Positions 16,378 to 24,830 of a stretch of DNA of 42,818 nt are shown here, piece after piece. The notes under the pieces were generated by a model that was given only the letters and a program-made list of their open reading frames with translations, searched no databases and was not told the origin of the DNA. Source of the DNA: Ruminococcus sp. (GTDB taxonomy: Bacteria; Bacillota; Clostridia; Oscillospirales; Ruminococcaceae). Location of the stretch: positions 1-42,818 of the forward strand of contig JAJQGV010000093.1 of NCBI GenBank assembly GCA_021200215.1. The letters run 5' to 3'. Every line of letters starts with the position of its first letter. Position 1 is the first letter of the stretch. The position numbers and the translations under genes are program-made.

Positions 16378-16728
16378 TCAGCTCTTGCTTGATTTTATTA
16401 TAGATGTTAATAGCTTTATTAACTCTACGCAATCGCTATGGATACTTTCAAATTGAGGTTGTGATATATAGTTTGTATTAAATAACAGTTCGAGCCAATA
16501 TTCACTTTCACTAGCCTCTTTTAAAGCTATGCTAAGTTTAGATATAAAATCCATCTTACTTTGAGCATATATACTTTCTTTTATATTAGCACCTATGCTA
16601 GTGCCACTTCTTAAAATCTGTTTAGATATAACATACTCTTTCTTTTCTGTACATAGGTATTTATATAGATTAACTATCCTTATAGCGAATAGTTTGCTCT
16701 TATCGGCTACTATATTATTTTGTTTCAA
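16378..16728 (-). CDS. Four-helix-bundle protein of the S23/Avd family
   Basis: The 116-residue all-helical protein matches the S23 / bAvd-like four-helix-bundle family. Typical features are LFAIRIVNLYKYLCTEKKEYVISKQILRSGTSIGANIKES (given as key words: VISKQILRSGTSIGANI), IYAQSKMDFISKLSIALKEA, and SESEYWLELL. The family is known from 23S rRNA intervening sequences and as the accessory protein of diversity-generating retroelements, but most members have no assigned role. No rRNA, reverse transcriptase or variable repeat is nearby. It interrupts the def-fmt junction and is bracketed by near-identical 47-base repeats, so it looks like inserted cargo. Confidence 0.85.
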   Translation of the reverse strand: MKQNNIVADKSKLFAIRIVNLYKYLCTEKKEYVISKQILRSGTSIGANIKESIYAQSKMDFISKLSIALKEASESEYWLELLFNTNYISQPQFESIHSDCVELIKLLTSIIKSSKS

Positions 16729-16749
16729 TCCATACTACCACCTTAAGTT

Positions 16750-16803
16750 AATTAATAATGAATAGTTAATAATTATTAATTATTACTTGTTAATTAATAA
16801 TTA
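16750..16803. repeat. AT-rich repeat, copy 2, overlapping the def stop
   Basis: It is the direct-repeat partner of 16331-16377 with one mismatch, extended by a few bases to include the def stop codon (TAA, minus strand, 16803-16801). The two copies bracket the four-helix-bundle gene. Confidence 0.85.
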
Positions 16804-17253
16804 ATCTTCGACCCATTCTTCTACTAATTCAGTGAATAGATGTCCTTTAAGATGGTCAGTTTCATGACAAGCACAACGGCAGAACATATCAGAGAGTTCT
16901 TTTTCGTAGGTATTGCCGAATCTGTCTTGAGCAGTTAGTTTACACTTCTTAGGCCTAGTAACGTAACCGTACTTTCCAGGAACTGATAAGCAACCCTCAG
17001 CATCTCTAACTTTGCCTTCAGTTTCGGAAATGGTCGGATTAATAACCTCTAGTTTGCCCTCACCTACGTCTATAACTACCAATTGTCTAAGCACTCCAAC
17101 TTGAGGGCCAGCTATACCGTATCCTTCAGCCTTGTACATAGTTTCTGCCATATCATCTAAGAGTTGCCAAAGTCTTTTATCGAACTTTTCGACCTTTCTG
17201 CAAGGTTTGTGAAGTATCTCATCTTCTTCAGTAACTATCTTTCTTATTGCCAT
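16801..17253 (-). CDS. def: Peptide deformylase
   Basis: The 150-residue metalloenzyme removes the N-formyl group from new proteins. The three family motifs are present: GYGIAGPQVGV (motif 1, with Gly in place of the usual second Ala), EGCLSVPG (metal cysteine, about residue 85) and CHETDHLKG (HEXXH-type HETDH, about residue 131). Length is normal for the clostridial type. The ATG is preceded by AGGAG. It follows priA by about 25 bases. Its stop codon falls inside the AT-rich repeat, but the protein does not look shortened. Confidence 0.96.
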   Translation of the reverse strand: MAIRKIVTEEDEILHKPCRKVEKFDKRLWQLLDDMAETMYKAEGYGIAGPQVGVLRQLVVIDVGEGKLEVINPTISETEGKVRDAEGCLSVPGKYGYVTRPKKCKLTAQDRFGNTYEKELSDMFCRCACHETDHLKGHLFTELVEEWVED

Positions 17254-17277
17254 GTTAAAAATCTCCTTTTAATTAAT

Positions 17278-19707
17278 TTAGTACACATCGCCGTTTATAT
17301 CTACAAATATATGTAGATTAGCTATGGAATGTTTATAGAACTCTTTTAGGATATCTTGTATGAGATTCCGAAAGCTTGGATTGTTCTTACACTTAATAAC
17401 TATCTTGTACCTAAACTTTCCATCTATGCGTTCATGAGTGAACTTTATAGGGTTCATTACCCTTAATGGATATTTATAGTCCTTAGAATTAACTATCAAC
17501 TTTATGATGTACATTAAGTTGTTGCAACCTTTCTGTACGGTAGGCTCATCTATAGAGGATAGTCCAATGGTACAGATATCACATATAGGCGGGAATAGGT
17601 TCAACCTTCTTAGAGCTATCTCTTCGTTGTAGAAGCCTATGTAGTCTTGTTTTATTGCCAATGGTATTATGTAATGCTCTGGATTGTATGTCTGTAGTAT
17701 GGCTCTGCCCAATCTATCACCACGACCACTTCGTCCTATAACTTGTGTTATTAAAGAGAACGTCCTTTCGTAGCTACGGAAGTCACCTGTGTATAGCATA
17801 GAATCAGCAGATATTATACCCGTAAGTGTGACGTTAGGAAAGTCTAAGCCTTTGCCGACCATTTGAGTGCCTATTAGAATATCATACTCACCGTTGGCAA
17901 ACGATTTGAACGCTTTCTCGTGGGCATACTTTGAGAACGTAGTATCGGCGTCCATGCGAAGAACTCTAGCAGTAGGAAAGATTCTTTCAATCTCTTCTGC
18001 TACTTTTTGAGTGCCTGAACCTATATACTTAACGTTACTTGAATGGCAACTAGGACATACCTTAACTTCATCTATAGAGTACCCACAGTAGTGACACATT
18101 AGCGAATGGTTGGCTTTATGATACGTTAAAGGCACAGAACATCTTGCACATTCTACTACCTTTCCGCAGTCTGTACACATTATAGATGTATTATATCCAC
18201 GCCTATTAAGTAATAATATCGATTGTTCATGGTTCTCTAGGTTCTTTAAGATTTCTAACATAAGTGGGTTAGATATCTCTAAGTAGTTCCCCGATTGCCT
18301 TTCCTTACGCATATCTACCAATGTAGTAGATGGTAATTCTTGGTTGTTATACCTTTTATTTAAGGTTAAAAGTTTGTAAATACCTCTCTTAGCTAGATAG
18401 TAACTCTCAACCGATGGTGTTGCAGATGCTAACACCAACACACACTTATGATGCTTACATCGGAACTTAGCGATATCTTTAGTTGAATATCTAGGAGAAC
18501 GTTCTGACCTATATGAACTTTCGCCCTCTTCGTCCATTATTATTATTCCAATGTTTTCTAGTGGTACGAATATAGCACTTCTAGTACCTATTACTATGTC
18601 GGCTAGACCATCTTTAATACGGCAGTACTCATCTTCACGCTGTTTTAATGATAGTCCACTATGGATTAAGGCTACTCGTTTTCCGAAAGCACCTTTGAAT
18701 CTCGATACCATCTGGGGGGTTAAGGATATCTCAGGTACTAAAAGTATGGCAGACTTACCATCTTTTATGCAGGAATCTATTAGTCTTTCAAATATAGCTG
18801 TCTTACCACTGCCCGTTACACCATGTATTAAGAAACATTCCGATTTGGATAACCTCATGCTACTGTGTATACTATTGAACACCTCTAACTGCTGAGGTGT
18901 TAAGGTTGGCAAAGTATTATCATGTGGGGTGGGATAGTCTTCATAGTTGTTAGGTTGGTACTCAAAGACATCTATAGCCTTACACCTTTCAAGATACTTT
19001 ATAGTCTTATTGGATACCCTACAACTATACTCAGTTTCTTTACAAGATACTGTACCGTTATCCTCAATAAACTTTAGGACTCTCTTTTGAGCATCTGATA
19101 GCTTAAACCTATCCTTATTTAGTATATACTCTTTACTTAAAGATACCATCTTCGACTTAACGTCTATAGACTTAGTATCTACTACTCTACGCACGAATAC
19201 TATGCCTTTTTCAATCAGCGATTTAACTACTATATCATCTTTATGCTTTTCGATATACTTACTTACTGCCATACTATCTTTCTTAGCAGATAGTATATCT
19301 AAGAATTCCATTTCATCTTGGTCGAGAAACCACCCATCGGCAAGTGTAGAGTTGTATCCATATGAGTTAGTTACCTTCATAGTATACATAGCTGGTAGTA
19401 TAGTTCTAATAGCCTCTGCATACGTGCAAAAGGTAGTATCTACAAGGTGATATATTAACTGTATCTGTTCAGTGTTTAGTATAGGTTTAGCATCTTCTAC
19501 GGAATAGATTCTCTTATAGTTGTTAGGTACTTCATTAAGATATTCAAGTTCTAAGACCGTTCCAACTACTAGACGATTACCTTTTCCAAACGGTACAGAA
19601 ACTCTAACTCCCACCGATGTAGAAAGTTCTAATTCTGTAGGAACTATATACGAGTATAGAGTATCAAAGTTAGAGATTGCTTCACTTAAAGCAACCTTAA
19701 CAACCAT
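17278..19707 (-). CDS. priA: Primosomal replication-restart helicase PriA
   Basis: PriA (about 809 residues) is the DEXH helicase that reloads the replisome at stalled forks. It has the N-terminal DNA-binding domain (SYIVPTELELSTSVGVRVSVPFG), Walker A GVTGSGKTAIF, SATPS, and an eight-cysteine zinc region (CTDCGKVVECARC, then CHYCGY and CPSCHSS). GTQMVGKGLDFPNV and QVIGRSGRGDRLG follow. The helicase box reads DEEGES in place of the usual DEEHE. I use ATG 19707, which overlaps the rpoZ end by 11 bases; in-frame ATGs at 19722 and 19731 are also possible, and none has a strong ribosome binding site. coaBC, which normally lies between rpoZ and priA, is absent. Confidence 0.95.
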   Translation of the reverse strand: MVVKVALSEAISNFDTLYSYIVPTELELSTSVGVRVSVPFGKGNRLVVGTVLELEYLNEVPNNYKRIYSVEDAKPILNTEQIQLIYHLVDTTFCTYAEAIRTILPAMYTMKVTNSYGYNSTLADGWFLDQDEMEFLDILSAKKDSMAVSKYIEKHKDDIVVKSLIEKGIVFVRRVVDTKSIDVKSKMVSLSKEYILNKDRFKLSDAQKRVLKFIEDNGTVSCKETEYSCRVSNKTIKYLERCKAIDVFEYQPNNYEDYPTPHDNTLPTLTPQQLEVFNSIHSSMRLSKSECFLIHGVTGSGKTAIFERLIDSCIKDGKSAILLVPEISLTPQMVSRFKGAFGKRVALIHSGLSLKQREDEYCRIKDGLADIVIGTRSAIFVPLENIGIIIMDEEGESSYRSERSPRYSTKDIAKFRCKHHKCVLVLASATPSVESYYLAKRGIYKLLTLNKRYNNQELPSTTLVDMRKERQSGNYLEISNPLMLEILKNLENHEQSILLLNRRGYNTSIMCTDCGKVVECARCSVPLTYHKANHSLMCHYCGYSIDEVKVCPSCHSSNVKYIGSGTQKVAEEIERIFPTARVLRMDADTTFSKYAHEKAFKSFANGEYDILIGTQMVGKGLDFPNVTLTGIISADSMLYTGDFRSYERTFSLITQVIGRSGRGDRLGRAILQTYNPEHYIIPLAIKQDYIGFYNEEIALRRLNLFPPICDICTIGLSSIDEPTVQKGCNNLMYIIKLIVNSKDYKYPLRVMNPIKFTHERIDGKFRYKIVIKCKNNPSFRNLIQDILKEFYKHSIANLHIFVDINGDVY

Positions 19708-20005
19708 AGTAATAGTATTCATTAACTTCATCTAGTACCGTAGGTTCTATAATTTTATAGCGACCACTAGCTATATCATCTACGGCAAGTTGGACGGGTT
19801 TTTTAATCTCTGAAGGTTCTTCTTTATACTTAGTGAAATCATGGGAAGTTGCTAGAGTGTTTTCTTTAACCTCTCTACTTTTTTCTCTTTCACTCTCTTG
19901 ATATAGTTCTTCGGTAATCTGCCTAGCCCTTTTAGCCACACCTATCACCAAAGAGTAGTAACTTTCATTCTTAGTAATCAATTGAGTAATAGCAGGTCTT
20001 AACAT
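19697..20005 (-). CDS. rpoZ: RNA polymerase omega subunit
   Basis: The 102-residue protein is the omega subunit, which helps assemble and stabilise RNA polymerase. Family features are MLRPAITQLI, then SYYSLVIGVAKRARQITEE, and KKPVQLAVDDIASGRYKI (the KPV..A..EI..G block). It is a little longer than Bacillus omega because of a charged middle segment (ESEREKSREVKEN and on) and a tyrosine-rich tail. The ATG follows AAAGGAG. It lies between gmk and priA and overlaps the priA start. Confidence 0.93.
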   Translation of the reverse strand: MLRPAITQLITKNESYYSLVIGVAKRARQITEELYQESEREKSREVKENTLATSHDFTKYKEEPSEIKKPVQLAVDDIASGRYKIIEPTVLDEVNEYYYYGC

Positions 20006-20036
20006 ATAAAATAATCTCCTTTAACATATAAAAATA

Positions 20037-20603
20037 TTATCTAACTTCTAATTCACAAGCTCTAACTATAGACTTAAAATCTTTTATAGCTTTTTTAAGT
20101 TCATCGTTTACTATAATGTAGTCGTATTGGTTAGAGTATGTAAGTTCTATTTTGGCTTTAGATACTCTTTCTTGTATAACTTCCATAGTTTCAGTATCTC
20201 TCTTTAAGAGTCTTCTTTCAAGTTCCTCAATAGATGGTGGTGCTATGAATATAAACTTAGCATCTGGACGAACTTGTTTTACTCTCATAGCTCCTTGAAC
20301 TTCTATTTCAAGTATTACGTGCTTACCTAAGTTTAGATTTTCCTCGACTGGTTTTTTAGGAGTTCCATAGTAGTTTTCGCAGTACTCAGCGTACTCAAGC
20401 ATACCGTCTTGGTCTATCTTACTTTGGAACTTTTCTTTAGATAAAAAGTTGTAGTGTATACCGTCTATCTCATTAGGTCTAGGCTCTCTAGTGGTATCCG
20501 ATACCGAGTAGTAGTATCTATTATCCTTTAAAATCTCTTTTAGCATAGTACCCTTTCCACAGCCCGATGGTGCAGATACTACTATTAATAAACCTTTATT
20601 CAT
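20037..20603 (-). CDS. gmk: Guanylate kinase
   Basis: This 188-residue kinase converts GMP to GDP. It has the P-loop SAPSGCGKGTML (about residues 9-20), the GMP-binding SDTTREPRPNEIDGIHYNF, and EYAEYCENYYGTPKKPVEE. RRLLKRDTETMEVIQERVSKAKIE completes the lid region. The ATG follows AAAGGAG. It is preceded by about 100 non-coding bases with a hairpin (ACGGTG/CACCGT, 20670-20697) and a TAAGTTCGTTC leader motif, so it may be processed or transcribed separately from remA. Confidence 0.97.
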   Translation of the reverse strand: MNKGLLIVVSAPSGCGKGTMLKEILKDNRYYYSVSDTTREPRPNEIDGIHYNFLSKEKFQSKIDQDGMLEYAEYCENYYGTPKKPVEENLNLGKHVILEIEVQGAMRVKQVRPDAKFIFIAPPSIEELERRLLKRDTETMEVIQERVSKAKIELTYSNQYDYIIVNDELKKAIKDFKSIVRACELEVR

Positions 20604-20705
20604 ATTGCAAAGACTCCTTTCAAATTAATATATAGTTCTCTATAGAACGAACTTACAATAGACAAAACGGTGCATACATACATATCACCGTTCATAATAT
20701 AGGAT
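20604..20705 (-). other. remA-gmk spacer with hairpins
   Basis: On the minus strand this spacer has an AACGGTG/CACCGTT hairpin followed by TTGTC, then TTGTAAGTTCGTTC and a short GTTCT/AGAAC hairpin. The TAAGTTCGTTC word is shared with the pepF and trmB leaders. Confidence 0.45.
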
Positions 20706-20942
20706 TTAATCTTTATGGAAACGTTCAGCAATGGTTTCTGGTTGTACGGGGGATAGTATTACGTGGTCACTGTCCATAACTATTACCGACCTAGTACGTC
20801 TGCCAAAGGTAGCATCTATTAAGCGTTTGTCATCTCTAGCCTCAGATATTATCCTTTTAATCGGTGCAGATTCTGAACCCATTATCGCTATTACCCTTTC
20901 CGATGATATTACATTGCCAAACCCTATGTTTACAAGTTTCAA
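20706..20942 (-). CDS. remA: RemA/DUF370 DNA-binding regulator
   Basis: This 78-residue protein matches the RemA (DUF370) family, which in Bacillus activates matrix and osmoprotection genes. The core [20 protein letters not shown] is followed by [39 protein letters not shown] (key words SAPIKR and DATFGRRTR) and [13 protein letters not shown] place the start at TTG 20942 (TTG AAA CTT GTA AAC ATA GGG), which follows AAAGGAG at a proper distance. A frame extending to 20999 would overlap the yicC stop. The yicC-remA-gmk order is the standard Firmicute arrangement. Confidence 0.9.
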   Translation of the reverse strand: MKLVNIGFGNVISSERVIAIMGSESAPIKRIISEARDDKRLIDATFGRRTRSVIVMDSDHVILSPVQPETIAERFHKD

Positions 20943-20961
20943 CGTTATAGACTCCTTTAGA

Positions 20962-21840
20962 CTATTCAATGTTTTGAATCTGTTCTCTAATCTTTTCAAG
21001 TTCCGATTTCATCTCTACTACGGTCTTAGTGATAGTTATATCTTGAGCCTTAGAACCAGTAGTATTGACTTCTCTATTCATCTCTTGGATTAAAAAATCT
21101 AGTTTTCTGCCTACAGGTTCAGTAGAATCTATTAGTTCTCTAAACTGCGATATGTGACTTCTTAACCTTACAGTTTCCTCATCTACGGCTAACTTTTCGC
21201 TGAGTATAGCACATTCGGTGATTATTCTGTTTTCGTCTATATCTTTGCTTTCTAGCACTTCAGAAAGCTTATCATAGAGGCGTTTTCTATAGTTTTCAAC
21301 CGTCTGTGGCGATGCTAACTCTACTATACCTACCATACTTTCAATAGCATCTAGTTTAGATGTAACATCTTTGTACATCTTTTCACCCTCGATAGTTTTC
21401 ATGGATACAAACCTTTCAAGAGTCTTTTCAGCTACCATCTTAACGGAGTTCCAAATTTCGTCCTCATCGTCTATGGTCTTAATGACTGTAAATACGTCGG
21501 GAAACCTAGAAAGTTGTGATAACGTTATATCGTCGGGGAGCTTTAAAACCTCATTAGACTCTCTTAGAGCGTTTATATATCCTTGAGCTACACCCATATT
21601 TACTGATATGGTTTCATCTTTACCATCTATGTTGTTTATGGTTACTAATACTTCTATCTTTCCTCGTGATACGCTACCTTTTATAAGTCCTTTTAGTTTA
21701 TCTTCAAGGTACCCCATATTTCTAGGTATCCGACAAGAAAATTCATAGTATCTATGGTTTACCGAGCGAATCTCTACTAAGATATCTCTACTGCCTACTA
21801 CCTCTTGATACCTTCCATAACCTGTCATGCTTTTAATCAT
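20962..21840 (-). CDS. yicC: YicC/YloC family endoribonuclease
   Basis: The 292-residue protein is a full-length YicC/YloC member. It opens with [30 protein letters not shown] and [18 protein letters not shown]. It ends with the DUF1732 region [29 protein letters not shown], here split as [15 protein letters not shown] and NTTGSKAQD. The family has been shown to have endoribonuclease activity affecting small RNA turnover. It heads the minus-strand block from a promoter at 21920-21948, and its leader carries two tandem copies of the GAACGTGTAAGTTGA-like motif. remA follows about 20 bases after its stop. Confidence 0.92.
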   Translation of the reverse strand: MIKSMTGYGRYQEVVGSRDILVEIRSVNHRYYEFSCRIPRNMGYLEDKLKGLIKGSVSRGKIEVLVTINNIDGKDETISVNMGVAQGYINALRESNEVLKLPDDITLSQLSRFPDVFTVIKTIDDEDEIWNSVKMVAEKTLERFVSMKTIEGEKMYKDVTSKLDAIESMVGIVELASPQTVENYRKRLYDKLSEVLESKDIDENRIITECAILSEKLAVDEETVRLRSHISQFRELIDSTEPVGRKLDFLIQEMNREVNTTGSKAQDITITKTVVEMKSELEKIREQIQNIE

Positions 21841-21883
21841 ATTAAAAAATCTCCATTCAACTCACACGTTCATAGTCAACTTA

Positions 21884-21902
21884 CACGTTCCTATGGAACG
21901 TG
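21884..21902 (-). promoter_or_regulatory. Leader hairpin and motif upstream of yicC
   Basis: CACGTTCC (21884-21891) pairs with GGAACGTG (21895-21902) around a 3-base loop. On the minus strand it is followed by GGAACGTGTAAGTTGA and, about 20 bases later, GAACGTGTGAGTTGA just before GGAG of yicC. Confidence 0.6.
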
Positions 21903-21919
21903 GCAAAACCTTTAGTATT

Positions 21920-21948
21920 ATTATAGACTATTTTTTTTGCTTTGTCAA
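21920..21948 (-). promoter_or_regulatory. Promoter of the yicC block
   Basis: On the minus strand TTGACA (21948-21943), a 17-base spacer and TATAAT (21925-21920): a near-perfect sigma-A promoter. Confidence 0.85.
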
Positions 21949-21962
21949 CTGCTACGCTCATA

Positions 21963-22017
21963 ATATTGACATATTGACCATTATGTGGTATATTAATATT
22001 GTAAGTTCGTTCCATAA
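21963..22017 (+). promoter_or_regulatory. Promoter and leader of pepF, copy A of a duplicated element
   Basis: TTGACA (21966-21971), a 17-base spacer and TATATT (21989-21994), then TTGTAAGTTCGTTCCATAA. The whole 55-base block is 51/55 identical to 24030-24084 upstream of trmB. Downstream CGTTCC (22008-22013) can pair with GGAACG (22040-22045). Confidence 0.85.
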
Positions 22018-22082
22018 AAGAGCGTAAGCTGAATGGTAAGGAACGTGCAAGTTAAAATATTATTAAGAAAGGTTTAAAATGT

Positions 22083-23873
22083 ATGAGTATTAAGGAAAGA
22101 TTCGAGATTCCACAACAGTATAAGTGGACTATAGAAGATATCTACGCATCTGATGATGCTTGGGAACAAGACCTCTTAAAGGCTAAAGAGTATGCTATTA
22201 AGGTGGCTGAATTTAATGGCAAGATTAGTAAGTCATCTACTGAACTATTAGACTATCTAACCATAGGTGATGAAATATCTATACTCTTTGATAACCTTGT
22301 AAATTACGCTCAACGTAGATTAGATGAGGATACTAGAAGTTCTAAATATCAAGGTATGGTCGCTAGGTTGATGTCTGTTGCAGTAGAGTTGAACAGTAAC
22401 GGCTCATTTGAAACTCCAGAACTTTTAAGTATGTCTAATGATACACTAGAACACTTCTATCTACAGACACCTAAACTTGAACTATACAGATTATACATCG
22501 ATAGGGTTAGAGAAAAGAAAGAACACATACTCTCCGAATCTGAAGAAAAGATTATCTCTATGACAGGCAAGATGGCTAGTTCTCCCGATACTATATTCTC
22601 TATGTTCAACGATGCCGACTTGAAGTTCCCCGATGCTATCGACAAAGATGGTAACCATCATACCCTTACTCATGGTACGTACTCTACCTTAAGGAAAAGT
22701 TCCGACAGAGTTCTAAGAAAGTCAGCCTTTGAGAATATCTTTACAACCTATGGCAACTTTAAGAACACTATAGCATCGGTGCTATCTGCTCAGATTGAAC
22801 AGCTTACGTTCTACTCTAAGGTGAGAAATTATAACTCTAACCTAGAGGCTTCCTTAGATGGTAACCATGTGCCTATAGAGGTCTACAAAAACTTAATAGA
22901 TGCCGTACACGATAATATGCACTATATGTATAAATACGTTAAGCTTAGAAAGAAAATATTAGGGCTAAAAGAACTTCATATGTATGATATGTATGTACCA
23001 CTAGTTAAGGATAGTGATGCATCTATAGACTTCGATACCGCTAAGCGTGAGGTAGAACAAGCTTTATCAGTAATGGGCGATGAGTATATTGGTATCTATA
23101 ATAGTGCATTTACTCAAGGTTGGATAGACGTCTATGAAAACGTTGGTAAGTGCAGTGGAGCATATTCTGCTGGTGCTAAGGTTCACCCATATGTATTACT
23201 AAACTACAATGATACTTTAGACAGCGAGTTTACTCTTGCTCATGAGATGGGTCATGCTATACATTCGTACTATTCTAATAGGTATCAACCTACGGTATAT
23301 TCCGACTATGTTATCTTCGTGGCAGAGGTTGCATCTACTTGCAATGAAAGTCTGTTGATGCAATATCTATTAAAGAATACCAACGATAAACTTCGCAGAG
23401 CATATCTAATCAACTACTTCTTAGAACAGTTTAGAACTACCATATATCGTCAAACTATGTTCGCTGAGTTTGAACTTAAGATTAACGAAATAGTAGAAAG
23501 TGGACAGTCTTTGACTGCTGATACACTTATGGATATCTATGCAGACCTTAACAAGTTATACTTTGGTGATGACGTTATTATAGATGACCATATAGCTATG
23601 GAATGGAGTTTAGTACCTCATTTTTACTATAACTTCTATGTGTATCAATATGCTACAGGATTCTCTGCTGCTATTTCACTATCTAAGCGTATTCTAAACG
23701 AGGGTAAATCTGCTGTAGATGACTATATCAACTTTTTAAAGGGTGGTTGTAGTAAGAATCCTGTAGAATTGCTTAAAGGTGCTGGTGTCGATATGTCATC
23801 TAGTAGTGTAATATCATCTGCACTTGAACTATTCGGTGAACTTATAGATGAACTAGATACACTTATTAATTAA
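22083..23873 (+). CDS. pepF: Oligoendopeptidase F (M3B zinc peptidase)
   Basis: The 596-residue cytoplasmic metallopeptidase trims short peptides. The zinc motif HEMGHAIHSYY is near residue 387, preceded by SEFTLA. The distal FVAEVASTCNESLL supplies the third zinc ligand. The N-terminus (YKWTIEDIYASDDAWEQDL) and the helical body fit PepF, and length is standard (about 600). ATG 22083 follows AAAGG; the ATG at 22079 is out of frame. Its stop codon lies in an AT-rich repeat (23863-23889), but the C-terminus appears complete. Confidence 0.95.
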   Translation: MSIKERFEIPQQYKWTIEDIYASDDAWEQDLLKAKEYAIKVAEFNGKISKSSTELLDYLTIGDEISILFDNLVNYAQRRLDEDTRSSKYQGMVARLMSVAVELNSNGSFETPELLSMSNDTLEHFYLQTPKLELYRLYIDRVREKKEHILSESEEKIISMTGKMASSPDTIFSMFNDADLKFPDAIDKDGNHHTLTHGTYSTLRKSSDRVLRKSAFENIFTTYGNFKNTIASVLSAQIEQLTFYSKVRNYNSNLEASLDGNHVPIEVYKNLIDAVHDNMHYMYKYVKLRKKILGLKELHMYDMYVPLVKDSDASIDFDTAKREVEQALSVMGDEYIGIYNSAFTQGWIDVYENVGKCSGAYSAGAKVHPYVLLNYNDTLDSEFTLAHEMGHAIHSYYSNRYQPTVYSDYVIFVAEVASTCNESLLMQYLLKNTNDKLRRAYLINYFLEQFRTTIYRQTMFAEFELKINEIVESGQSLTADTLMDIYADLNKLYFGDDVIIDDHIAMEWSLVPHFYYNFYVYQYATGFSAAISLSKRILNEGKSAVDDYINFLKGGCSKNPVELLKGAGVDMSSSSVISSALELFGELIDELDTLIN

Positions 23874-23889
23874 TAGTTAATAATAATTT
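23863..23889. repeat. AT-rich repeat at the pepF stop
   Basis: The repeat-family words TTAATTAATAGTTAATAATAA overlap the pepF TAA at 23871-23873. Related to 16331-16377 and 37051-37073. Confidence 0.65.
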
Positions 23890-23926
23890 GATAAATACTA
23901 TTATCTTTTTTAAGATGTTGTGTGTG

Positions 23927-23962
23927 TAACTCTCCATTTGCAAAGTAAGTGGAGAGTTATAT
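23927..23962 (+). terminator. Hairpin after pepF, probable terminator
   Basis: TAACTCTCCA (23927-23936) and TGGAGAGTTA (23950-23959) form a perfect 10-bp stem. The tail is AT-rich but not a clean T-run. Confidence 0.6.
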
Positions 23963-23980
23963 ATTATTATCCTAAAAGAA

Positions 23981-24011
23981 TATTAATTATTAACTATTAA
24001 CTGTTAATTAA
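23981..24011. repeat. AT-rich repeat upstream of the trmB promoter
   Basis: TATTAATTATTAACTATTAA followed by CTGTTAATTAA is another member of the AT-rich family. Together with 23863-23889 it brackets the pepF terminator. Confidence 0.6.
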
Positions 24012-24029
24012 CTTTCTCTCCACGCATGG

Positions 24030-24084
24030 ATATTGACATATCGTCCATTATATGATATATTAATATTGTAAGTTCGTTCCATAA
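24030..24084 (+). promoter_or_regulatory. Promoter and leader of trmB, copy B of a duplicated element
   Basis: TTGACA (24033-24038), a 17-base spacer and TATATT (24056-24061), then TTGTAAGTTCGTTCCATAA. It is 51/55 identical to the pepF element. CGTTCC-ATAA-GGAACG (24075-24090) is a tight hairpin, and GGAGCGTGTAAGTTAAGAT follows at 24116-24134. Confidence 0.85.
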
Positions 24085-24133
24085 GGAACGTGCAAATTAA
24101 AAGAATATCATCAAGGAGCGTGTAAGTTAAGAT

Positions 24134-24796
24134 TTGAGAATTAGAAGAAAACCTTGGGCAGAACCTGAATTGAAAGCTTGTCCGTTCTGCATACAAAATC
24201 CAGAGGAGTATAAGGGCAAGTGGAAAACTGTATTTAACAATAATAATCCTATATATATAGAACTAGGTTGCGGTAAGGGTGGATTTATATCCCAAATAGC
24301 ACCACAAAACCTCGATATAAACTTCATAGCCGTAGATATGATTAATGCTATGCTAGGTTTGGCTAAGAGAAATTTAGAAAAATCTTATGCCGATAAAGGT
24401 ATTCCTACTGACAACGTTAGAATATTTATCAAGAACATTGAAAGAATATCGGAAGTATTTGGCAACGGTGATATCATAGAACGCATATATATAAACTTCT
24501 GCAACCCTTGGGATAGAAAGACTAAACATCAAAAGAGGCGTCTTACACACCCTAGACAGCTAGAGCAATATTTAACGTTCTTAGCTCCAAACGGTCAAAT
24601 ATACTTTAAAACTGACAACGATATACTCTTTGAACACTCCATTGAGTACCTTAAAGAGATGGGTTTTACTATTAAGTATGTAACGTATGACCTACATCAA
24701 AGCGGATTTAAACCTAACTACATAACTGAACATGAAACTATGTTCTCTCAAGAGGGTATTAAGATTAAGTTCCTAATCGCCGAAAGAGTAGCATAA
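24134..24796 (+). CDS. trmB: tRNA (guanine-N7)-methyltransferase TrmB
   Basis: TrmB (220 residues) makes m7G46 in tRNA. The N-terminus MRIRRKPWAEPEL is the family's usual opening. The SAM site ELGCGKGGFISQIA is near residue 43. INFCNPWDRKTKHQKRRL is the substrate-binding block (canonical F.DPWPK..H.KRR), and ITEHETMF is near the end. The start codon is TTG at 24134; AAGGAG (24113-24118) is about 15 bases upstream, further than usual. punA follows after about 35 bases. Confidence 0.95.
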   Translation: MRIRRKPWAEPELKACPFCIQNPEEYKGKWKTVFNNNNPIYIELGCGKGGFISQIAPQNLDINFIAVDMINAMLGLAKRNLEKSYADKGIPTDNVRIFIKNIERISEVFGNGDIIERIYINFCNPWDRKTKHQKRRLTHPRQLEQYLTFLAPNGQIYFKTDNDILFEHSIEYLKEMGFTIKYVTYDLHQSGFKPNYITEHETMFSQEGIKIKFLIAERVA

Positions 24797-24830
24797 CGTT
24801 TAATATTATATAAATAAGGGGGTCTTTTCT

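Noticed and set aside
16378..16728. Four-helix-bundle gene as part of an rRNA intervening sequence or a diversity-generating retroelement
   Set aside because: No rRNA, reverse transcriptase, template repeat or variable-repeat target is nearby.
16331..24011. AT-rich repeats as a CRISPR array
   Set aside because: The copies are dispersed kilobases apart, with no regular spacers and no cas genes.
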